NCBI RefSeq assembly: GCF_020509005.1
Contig: NC_063012.1
Coordinates: 5,270,001-5,334,000 of the forward strand
From: Fulvia fulva
Taxonomy: Eukaryota > Ascomycota > Dothideomycetes > Mycosphaerellales > Mycosphaerellaceae
Length of the DNA: 64,000 bases
Direction: 5' to 3'
Both the position numbers and the translations under genes were made by a program. This document shows positions 1-9,600 of the stretch, piece after piece; positions within the stretch are counted from its first letter, which is position 1; every line of letters begins with the position of its first letter. The notes under the pieces are model-generated. The model worked only from the letters and a program-made list of their open reading frames with translations, searched no databases and was not told the origin of the DNA.

Positions 1-1
1 A

Positions 2-553
2 CTTCAGTTCTCAAAGTCTGGAAAAGGACACCTTATTGGATACTGTGATTCTGATTATGCAATGGACAAAGCAGACAGAGTCTCAATCCTTGGGTATGTC
101 TTCTTCCTCTGTGGGGCACCAGTTTCTTGGATGAGCAAGAAGCAAAAGTCTGTAGCAACATCCACAATGGAGGCTGAATACATGGCTATGAATGCATGTG
201 CGAAGCAGTCCCAATTCCTAGCTTCACTGCTGAGGGAAATGGATTGTCCAGAGTTAGTGGGAGACTGTTCCCATCAACCAAGAATCACTGGAAACCAGGA
301 GACTGTATCAAATTTGAGACCAGTCCAATTAAGAGGTGACAATCAAGCTGCCCTCACCCTAGTGAAAGATGCACATGTTCATGACAAGTCGAAGCACATT
401 GACATTGCCTATAACGCTGTTAGGAAACTTTGGTGGAGGAGGCTTATTGCTGTTGAGTACACCCCAACCTCTGAGATGGTTGCAGACGGGTTTACAAAAC
501 CAAAGACTGGTCCACACTTCCAGAGGTTTGTAAGCCAGCTGAACCTGTCATAA
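2..553 (+). CDS. Ty1/copia polyprotein, C-terminal RNase H (partial)
   Basis: This is the carboxyl end of a copia-type pol polyprotein; its 5' part lies outside the window. The frame is open from base 2. The protein shows the copia RNase H hallmarks YCDSDYA, then GYVFFLCGAPVSWMSKKQKS, then STMEAEYMAM, with the last acidic site near DKSKHIDI and the family ending VADGFTKP. RNase H removes the RNA strand during reverse transcription in the virus-like particle. Base composition is ordinary, with CpA and TpG present, unlike the decayed DNA from 856 onward, so this copy is younger than its surroundings. It ends in TAA 65 bases before the LTR. Whether the full element is intact cannot be told. Confidence 0.9.
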   Translation, partial: LQFSKSGKGHLIGYCDSDYAMDKADRVSILGYVFFLCGAPVSWMSKKQKSVATSTMEAEYMAMNACAKQSQFLASLLREMDCPELVGDCSHQPRITGNQETVSNLRPVQLRGDNQAALTLVKDAHVHDKSKHIDIAYNAVRKLWWRRLIAVEYTPTSEMVADGFTKPKTGPHFQRFVSQLNLS

Positions 554-618
554 AAAGGTCCAAGTACTATTGACAGGAAGTGAGCAGACTGTAACCTCCC
601 ATACGAGATGAGTGGGAG

Positions 619-853
619 TGTTAAGATGTAGCATCTCAAAGGGAGTCAACAATCAGGAAGTGATCTGGCAGCCTGAGGCATCCACAATGACTCAGCTTGT
701 AGGGAGATACCTTCTCTCCCCTTTAGCTTAGATAGACATCTAACACAATCAACATATTGGTTCCTAATATATTGCTGCATGCTCGTGCTATTAGTCAGTT
801 GAAGATTGATCTCTTACTCCACTCCGCTGCTATCTACCCGTACCTGTTCAACA
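619..853 (+). repeat. 3' LTR of the copia element
   Basis: A purine-rich stretch (GAGTGGGAG) ends at 618. The LTR then starts TGTTAAGATG and ends CAACA at 853, so the termini TGTT/AACA are inverted. Directly after it the sequence becomes a decayed gypsy RNase H frame, which places the element border at about 853/854. The candidate 5-bp target site is AACCT (854-858); its partner is outside the window. Confidence 0.7.
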
Positions 854-855
854 AA

Positions 856-3134
856 CCTAGTAGAATATCATTACGAGATTTACGATAAGAAGCTAATAGC
901 TATTATTAGAGCGTTCGAGGAATAGAGGCCGGAGCTAATAAGCGCTCCCTCTAAGGTTCTTACCGACTATAAGGGCTTAGAGTAGTTCATAACGACTAAG
1001 TAGCTAACCCGCCGACAAGCGCGCTAGAGCGAGTTCTTATCCGGGTTCGACTTCTAGATAGAATATCGCCCTAGTAAGCTTAGGACAAAGCCCGATAGCC
1101 TTACGCGCCGTAGATAAGATATAGACAATAGGGATGATATAAAACATAGGTAGTAAGCTATATTAAAGCTACGTAATCTCCCTCCTAATATACGTAAGCG
1201 CTTAAAGCTATTAGCTATAACCACTCCGCGTACTACGGCCGACTAGTATTAATTAGTACTTTACGTACTCGAAGTAAACGAGGCCTCTATCGAAGAACTT
1301 ATCGAGGAAGCCTATACTAAAGACGAGCTAGCGTATAGTATTAAGAAGGCCCTAGACGATAATACTCGTACTTTACTATAAAACCTAGAAGGCTCTAGCT
1401 ATATCCCGCTTAGCGACTATAAGTTAGACGGTGACCTAATTAAGATCTAAGGACGTATATACGTACCGTATAAGCTTCGTCCGGAGCTAATAGCGAGGTA
1501 CTACAATACTCTATTAGCTAGGTATCCTAGGCGTAAGAAGATAGTCGACCTACTTACGCGTACGTACTACTAGCTTAGTCTAGTAGTAGATATTACTAAG
1601 TACGTTAAGAATTGTTACCTATATATACGATCTAAGGCTTTTTATAATACGTACTAAGGTATACTCCGATAGTTACCCGTGCCCTCGGGTACCTATAAGG
1701 AGATAGTACTCGATTACGTAGTAGAGCTACCGGATAGTTATAGTACTAAGGGTATAAAGTATAACGCTATCCTTACCCTAACCTATAGACTTACTAAGAG
1801 GAAGTATCTTATGCCCGTAGTAGATTTGACCCCTAAGGTAGCGGCCGACGCCGTATTAAAGTACGTAATTAAGGATTAGGGCCTATTCGATACGGTAGTA
1901 TTAGACTGTAGTAGTTAGTAGGTAAGCTAATTCTAGAAGGCTCTAATAGCGCGTCTAGCTATACGTATAAAGATCTCGACTACCTTTTACCCTCCGACTA
2001 ATAGGTAGTTAGAACGTATAAACTAAGCTATAGAATAGTACCTACGCGCGTACGTTAACTATACGTAGGACGATTAGGTCTAGTAGTTACCTATCGTAGT
2101 GTTTACCCTAAACAATTAATAGAGCGCTACTATAGGTATATTACCGTTCTTCGTAACGCTAGGCCGTAATCCTTAAATAGAGGTATTACCTTAGGCTACG
2201 AGCGGTAACGGTACTAAGCTTCCGAAAGTATAGGCCTTATCGAAGTAGTACGTAGAAGATTTCGCGACTTTTATAGAGAACGTTAACGTATACGATATTA
2301 TATAGCTTAGATATACCTAAGAGCGGTACGTAGACACCGTAGTAAATAAGCGTAAGCCTATACTAAGATACGCGATCGGCGATAAGGTTTAGCTAGATAC
2401 TAGAAACATCTATACTCGAAGGCCCTATAAGAAACATAACTATAAGAATATAGGTCCCTTTACGATTACCCGACATTAACGTAGACGTATACGAGCTCGA
2501 CCTTTAGGAAAGTATACGTATATACCCGAGGTTCTATACTAGCGTACTACGCCTAGTAAACGACGACCTATTCCCTAATTAAAGCTAAGGTTAACTACTT
2601 ATCGAGGCCTCCGAAGGCGATAGCGAGGAGCTAGATAAATACGCGGTTAAGGCGATTATAGATAGTAGATAGACTAGTAGAGCTAAGAAGTATATAAAGT
2701 ATACCGTCCGTTAGGAAGGTAGTACTATTATAGAAGTCCCTTATAGTAAATTGAAAGGTAGTACCGAGGAAGCGATAGTAGATTATTATTATAAGAACCC
2801 CTTAGCGGCCGGTCTACTACCTAGATAGCGTAAGCCTAAAGGTTAGATATTAGACGACCTAGACATCGTTACCGATAGTTAACTCTACGACGCCCGCGTA
2901 ATATAGATATAACTTAAGGCAAGCTAAGGCTTAATATATAGTTAGCTTATCTAAGGTATACTACGGTATAATATAGACTCTCGACTTAAGGCTTACTACG
3001 GTAAGATATATAGTCTCTCTAAGGTTAACCCGACGTAAGCTAGCGCTCTCTAATAGTACGGTTCTTCCTTACGGATATATCCTACGGCGATATATTTCCG
3101 TATACGAGGGCGTACGGCGGTTTAAGAGGGGGGG
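856..3134 (+). pseudogene. RIP-decayed Ty3/gypsy pol relic
   Basis: Translation with stops gives a gypsy pol from the RNase H domain (YEIYDK at about 870, RRQAR, then YRP and the KPDSLTRR motif) through the integrase zinc-finger region to the integrase core (open fragment 1679-1879 with LDYVVELPDS and LTYRLTKRK) and a chromodomain-like tail near 2690-2810. The stops are TAG or TAA where homologs have Trp or Gln, that is TGG or CAG changed by C-to-T at CpA on either strand. CpA and TpG are nearly absent and TpA is abundant. This is the pattern of RIP. It is related to the intact element at 6431-13652 but is a different, older copy. The 5' part was separated by the copia insertion. Confidence 0.85.
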
Positions 3135-3310
3135 TAGTATTACGGTTCACCTCGTAAGGCTATACTTAGTATCACGTGACCTAGTACGCTAGCGCGTCCG
3201 GACCCTAGACTCTAACCTCAACGTTTACTTCATCGTAGCTTCTCGATTTTCTTATCTTCTCTTCTTCGTAGAACTTATTCGATTCTAAGGTATTAATACG
3301 TTTATGCCCT
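3135..3310 (+). repeat. RIP-decayed 3' LTR of the gypsy relic (3' border approximate)
   Basis: A polypurine tract (AAGAGGGGGGG, 3124-3134) is followed by TAGTATTACGG, probably a RIP-altered TG start. The segment carries a CTTCGTAGAACTT block resembling the CTTCGTAGAACAA block in the intact element's LTR (minus-strand sense). The right border cannot be fixed. The bases from about 3311 to 3540 are decayed too and were not assigned with confidence; they may be LTR remainder or the LINE 5' leader. Confidence 0.5.
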
Positions 3311-3539
3311 ATCTTACGCCTTATCCGTATTAATATCTTACCTTCCTCTCCTTCGCCTTCTTTAGTAGCGCCGTCGTCGTCGTAGTTAACTACCGCCGTA
3401 GCTATACTATCGATATTCTAGATCTCGTTATCGGAAAGAAGGTCGTATAGGTTAAACTTAGGCGGTAGGTCGGTAACTAGTCGCTATAAGCTCTCGAGTT
3501 TATACTATAAGGCGTCGTCGGTAGTTTACTACTACTACT

Positions 3540-6430
3540 ATATCTATCCTTAAGTCTATATATTATTTATAGACTCGCGCTATACTACTAGTCGTATAGC
3601 TAGTAGTAAGCCTCGCTATCCTTAAGGGCGTACTATATTAGGTACTAAAGGATTACTTAGATATACGTTCTAGGAGACCTTTCTTCTCGCCGGCTATTAC
3701 TAAACACGATATATTCGAAAGCCCTTATTAAGGCTATTCTAACAATCTATAAAGTAGGCTACTACCCTAAGAATTAAGGGAGTTCTACCTTATTTAATTT
3801 AGATAGCTTAAAGTTCTCTTTACCCTATTTCTTTAGCTCTAAACGCCGCGGAGGTCCCTAGCTCTATTAGGTAACTCCTAGGTAATAGTAGCCTAGGCTA
3901 CGGTACTACCGGCGCCTACGGCTATATAGACGAAGCTCCTCTAAGATAACTAGTAGTAACTTATAGAGGACGTAAAAAGTATAGAAACTAACGATTAGCT
4001 CCTATACCGGTCTCTATAGGTAATAATTACTTAGCTACGTACGGCGCTAGTACTATCGTATTACCGAGGGTAATAAGAGATAAGGACGACGTCTTAGGTA
4101 ATTAATAAGGCTACCCGGAATTAATACCTCTATAGCTAGGTATCGGTCGCGGTATCGATACTAGGCCCCCGCCTAACGTACGACATAGTTATAATATATA
4201 TTATAGTAAAGGAAGACTAGGCCGAAGTTACGAAGCTATCGAATAAGGAGCTCGCCTAACGTATAAATTAACTAGGGGTGGTTATAGTGAACTAATAGTC
4301 TAACGGTACTCTATAGATCTATACTAGCTCTACTACTACTAGGAGGCACCTAGAGGTATAGCTATAGTAGGTATCTAAGGTTACGGTATTAGCGAAGGTC
4401 TTAATAAAGTAATTTACGATCCTAGTCTACGATATACCTAAAGAGTTCGACCTAACTAACTAAGGTCACCTATATACTCTCTAAGAGGACAACCCGGTTA
4501 CTCTTAACTCTCTAATCTAGAAGGCAACTTAGCTCTATAGGAAATGGCTAGAAGGTAAGAAGGCCTTCGCGCTAATCGTGTAGCTATAAGACGCGAAAGC
4601 GGCGGATCTAGTAATAGAATAAGGCCTAGTCTAGTAATATAGCCTTAAGATAGTCGAAAAGTACTCCTTATCCTTTCGTGTCCTCTAATACTTTAAATAC
4701 TAACACTACGGACACTAAATCTATACGTATATAAATAAGTAGGCCTACTCGAACTATATAGGAGACTATATATCTAGGGACTATATATTAGCTACGAGGT
4801 AGTACGCGAACTGTCCGGGGTACTACCTATCGTATAGCGCGGAATGCCTATAGCGGAAACTAGCGAAAAACAAGGCAATTATAAATAGAACCGTCGCCCT
4901 AAGATTATACGGCGACCGTAAGGCTAGTCTATACTAGAACTAGCTAGCGACGGTCGGGTATAAGCGCCCTAGGGTCGAGAATAATATAAAGGATACGTAA
5001 CCTAGGGCGTACGGGAGGCTACGTGCTCTACTAGCTACGGCGAGGGAATCTAACTAGGCCCGGCTCCCCTTTAGTATATAACCGATAGGCGTAGACTAGG
5101 ACGCGCTAGGTAGTAGGACATAGGACATTATAGAGGAAATGATCGTCGATAACAATAACTAGCCTCGATACGCTTAGTATTATCTAGTATAACGTCAACT
5201 ATAGCAAGGATATAGTCTAGAACCATTTCCTATACGAGGCGGACCCGTACGTCTACTACGTCCTAGTAATCTAGGAGCTATAGATTAACCCGTACTATAA
5301 GAGACTAACGACCTATAAGTTACTAGGCTATACGATATAGCTACGAAGCGACGGTAGACCCCGTACGTACTTCTATATTAGTAAGGATATACTAGAATCC
5401 GACTAGGAGGTAGTATACTACGTAGGCGAAGAAGGCGGGGGAAATATTACCTCCCTCTACGTAGGTAGTACTTAGATATATAATATATATATACAACCGC
5501 TAGCCTCGAGGTCTAGCCGCGACCTTAGGGTCTATAGACACCTAGATAGTACGCTTAAGAGACAAGGGTACTACATCGTAGTAGGAGACTTTAATATATA
5601 CTACCCTTCCTAGTAAAGCCTTATATAACCGCACCCTATAGCCGACGAAGTACTCGACTTAATAGCGAGCAACGCAATTGCCCTTAATACCCCGAAGGAC
5701 CTAGGCACCTAGAAGAGAGGGGGACTCTAAGGCACGATCGACCTCTCCTAGATCTTAGATAGCTACTACTATATAGTAACCTACTGTAGGATCGAATATA
5801 AACTCGAGGCGTCGTTAGACTATATACTAGTTAGGACCTCTATTACGATATAGATATAATATATACTAGCGAGGACCCCTAAGCTAAACTAGGGAAATGC
5901 CTACTAGGCTAATATCTAGGTATACCTCGACGACTCCGAGAGGCTAGTCTAGATCGCGTAGTAGTAATATAATAGTAAAGACGAGATAAACGAGGTAGTC
6001 TAAGGGTTAATAGACGAGATAAGAAAAGCGACCTTACTTTACGTTCCGCTTACCTAACTAACGATATAGTCTAAACTATACTAGACGCCGAAGTATACTA
6101 CGGTAGTAAGAGAAGTAAGGAGAGCCCGCCGGGTATAGACGAGTAGCTATAGCGAGGAGGCCTAGAACGTAAATAGGGAGGTATACTTATAGAAGAAAGC
6201 TATAATACGGAGGGAGAAAGTAGTCGGCTAGAGAGCTATAGTAGAAGAAATCGCCAGTAAGCTAGCGAGGATATAGAAGCTAGTAAATAGGCCCGATAGG
6301 ACCCTATATAGGGCCCCTCCTTCTCTATCCTAGCGCTATAATCGCCTAGTAGCCCGGTTAGCGACCCTAAGGCTAAGGCGCGTCTACTAGCTAGTAAGTT
6401 CTTCCCGCCCCTAGTCGAGGCTAATCTAAG
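3540..6430 (+). mobile_element. Tad1-like LINE, 5' portion (ORF1 and endonuclease), RIP-decayed
   Basis: Reading through RIP stops, about 4380-4870 gives a fungal LINE ORF1. It has a stretch with VYDIPKEFDL and DNPVTLNSLI followed by a zinc-knuckle relic (HYGH near 4690) and NCPGYY near 4810. From about 5130 an endonuclease/exonuclease/phosphatase domain follows, with YYIVVGDFNIYYPS near 5575-5615 (the GDFN metal-site motif). The frame near 6385-6430 runs FFPPLVEANLS straight into the RT part after the inserted gypsy element. Stops are TAG/TAA at former Trp or Gln codons. The line 5281-5340 contains no CpA and no TpG. The 5' start is an estimate. Confidence 0.8.
6426..6430. repeat. Target-site duplication, left copy (CTAAG)
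   Basis: CTAAG here equals CTAAG at 13653-13657, directly outside the two LTRs, which is the 5-bp duplication made by a gypsy integrase. Confidence 0.95.
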
Positions 6431-6614
6431 TGTAAGGGCGCGCGTACCATAGGGTCCGAATGAGATAGTTGTTGTTCTACGAAGCTACGAAAGAGGAGCG
6501 CGAGGCGCGGCGAAGTTATAAAGTAAAGCCAAGCCGCGCTAACCCGATGCAGAAGGTCCGCGGTTCAGCCGGGCCGACGCAGCTACAGTGAGGGGTCGCG
6601 GGCTGCCCGTGACA
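6431..6614 (-). repeat. 3' LTR of the chromovirus
   Basis: On the plus strand it runs TGTAAGGGCG...GCCCGTGACA, with TGT/ACA inverted ends. It matches 13469-13652 without a visible difference. The pol frame ends inside it at 6539. Confidence 0.95.
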
Positions 6615-9600
6615 GTACCCCCCCTCCCAAAACACGCCTCAGTCCTCTGAGCGTTATTCACCTTGTGAGGCCACTTGCCTGTCGAGCTCCATAATCGCGC
6701 GAACGCCGAATCATCCTCTAGTGCCCTGTCGTCATCCGATAACATCGCATTCGCTCTATCAAGACTATCCTCGACCGGCTTCCTTCGAGAAACATGTTGC
6801 CTAGTTAGCTGGCTTGCCCCAGATCTAAGTCTGTCTTCGGCTCGCACTCGCGTATGATCCTTATGACCAAAGTTGGGTATCATTGCAGGCTCTGTAGGCT
6901 CCACTCGAGTATCGAATATGTGCGGAGCAGATTCTATTAGAGGCAAGGCTCGAGGCGACTCATTCGTGACGGTGTCTTTCGGAATGACCCTGATCGAGTT
7001 GAGCCCGAGTATCTCAGTGGCTGGTAGGGACCAGTCAGATGGAGCTGCGAAGCCTACAGGCGTAGACAACTCCGGCCGGTTATGGTGAAAGTCTGCAACA
7101 GCGGCGGCTGCGTGTTCAAGCATGTCCTCTGCAGGTTGCCAGGTCTCACCATCCTCTTCGTTCTGATATCCAGCCCATTTCACCTTGTACCATGTATCTA
7201 CTTTGCGCTTGTGCCCCTTCTTCACCTTGCCTGCCCGCTTACGGGTGTACATGTCAAGGATCTTTTCCACCTCGTACATGTGCGTAGGTGCTGCCACTAC
7301 ATCGGCTGCTGCATCAGCCTCGGTGGTGTCAGGTTCGATAGTTATCGGTGGTGGCGGCGCCAGATGCTGCCCTTCAAGTGGTGGGAAATCGGGGTGGTCG
7401 GCTCGTTGTAGTAGTGAGGTGTGGAAGCAGTTATCAAGTCCTACTAGAGCGTCTGATAGTTTCAGTCGATAAGAGAGTCTGGCCGGCATAACTTCCGTGA
7501 TCTGGTAAGGGCCGGCATATCTCCTGTCCAGCTTCTTAGATGGTCGAGTCGTGCGGATGTTCTTGGTGCTAAGATACACCCAATCACCCACCTTGTAGTC
7601 TGGAGGAATGCTTCGGTGGCGGTTTGCTGCCTCTGCTTGGAGAGCTTGTGACATTCGCATATTCTCTTGAAGGTGTTTGTGAAGCTCGCAAATTCGACGC
7701 ACAAAGGTTTCTGCTGATCGCGCGTCCAGTCGCTGGAGAGTGGTCAGTCCTCCCTCCTTTCCAGCGTTCAGGTCAACTCGCTCTATGAACTCAGGGTTGT
7801 ATCCTAAGGTGGCGTAGAACGGCGACACACCAGTAGTCTCAGACAGGTGATTGTTGATCGCGAACTGAGCAAGGCACAGCCATTCTGCCCAGTCATCCTG
7901 TGCCTCGTTGGTGAACATGCGGAGATACTGTTCCATCGCCTGGTTAGTGCGTTCTGACTGTCCATCAGTTTCTGGGTGATACGAAGAACTCAGCTTGCGA
8001 TTTGTGCGGAGCATCTTGCAGAGTTTCTTCCAGAAGGTAGCAACCCACTGCTTGCCACGGTCTGATGTAATGGTGTCAGGAAACCCGCGCCGACAGAACA
8101 CATGTTTGAGGAAAAGCCTTGCCGTATTCTGTGCTGTCATTGCGCCAATAGGGATCAGCTCGACTTCCTTAGTGAGCCTGTCAGTGACGGTCATAATGTT
8201 GTTGTAGACCATGCCGTCAAGAGTGCTGTCTGGGAGTCCGACAACGAAGTCGACTGCAATGTGTTTCCAAGGCCGATCTGGAACAGGAAGTGGCTGTAGT
8301 AATCCTAGTGGCTGGGAGTGCAGAGATTTTGTTGTACGGCAGGTGCGGCAATTCGCGGTGTATCTGCGCACGGATCTCGCTAATCCAGGCCAGTAGAATT
8401 CACGTGCTACGAGTTCATAAGTGCGAGCTCGTCCTGGATGGCCTGCTGCTGGAGCGTCATGGTTTATCTTGATTATCCTGGTCTGTAAAGCTTGGTCATT
8501 TGGTACCCATAAGCTCCAGCCGTCGTATTGGTTTCGAACATATAGCAGGTCGCCATCCACTTTGCAGTGTGCTGGGTGAATCTTCGCTCTCTGTAGCAGT
8601 GTAGGAGTGCGGTCTTTCTGCAGGTCCTTAATCGCGGTCTTGAGCTCGTTATCGGTTACGTACGCCGTCGACATTCGATACTCGAGTTCGGCTTCCCGCT
8701 GACTTTCACGCGTCGCCGGTTGTTCAGTAGGCGCATCTCGTTCTGTAGGCATAAACTCTTCAGCTTCAGGGTTTAGCGGTACTGGTTCCTCTTCTTCCGG
8801 CGCATCTTCTACTGTTGCCTGTAGTGAGGCGATCTTAAGGAATCGCTTAGGAGGCAGCAATGTCTGATGCTGATGCTGGTTCCGAGGGTCGTCCACCCCC
8901 TGCGGAAGGTCCTGGCTGCGTCTCGTCAGGCTGTCTGGCTTTGTACCTTGAAGTCCTGGACGGTATATTATCTTGAAGTTGAACTGTGACAAGAACTCAG
9001 CCCAACGCGCTTGTCGCCGATTTAGCTGCTTTGTCGTCATGAAGTATTCCAGGTTCTTGTGGTCGGTGTAAATCTTGACTGGCTGTGAGTCCTCATCATC
9101 TGCCTCGCAGGCGAGCTCGGGTCTCCATTCCTCAAAAGCCTTGATGATGGCTAACAGTTCCTTATCATAGATTTCATAATTGCACTCCTGTGGACTCAAC
9201 TTCTTCGAGTAGAAGGCCACAGGATGTAGCACACCATTCTCGTCATACTGCGAAAGCACGCCGGCGTTCACAAAATCTGAAGAATCTGTCTCTATTACTG
9301 TTTCCCTGCCTGGCACGTAATGTGCGAGCATGCCGGCTTTGCTGAACGCAGCTTTCAAATTGTCAAAGGCTCGTTGGCAATCTAGTGACCATTGAATCCT
9401 TCTGTTCTTGTGATTGCTTGGTCCGTCCGACTTGGTCAGGTTTGTGAGAGGAGCAGCTATGCGCGAAAATGCTTCGATGAATCGCCTGTAGAAGTTGGCA
9501 AATCCAAGGAAGGCCTGGACATCCTTCAGGTTCTCAGGAGCTTCCCATGTCTGAATACATTCGAGTTTCTCGGGGTCCATCTCGATGCCGTCAGGGGTTA

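Noticed and set aside
1679..1879. 66-codon ORF in the decayed gypsy element
   Set aside because: A chance open stretch of the integrase core in a RIP-mutated relic, not a gene.
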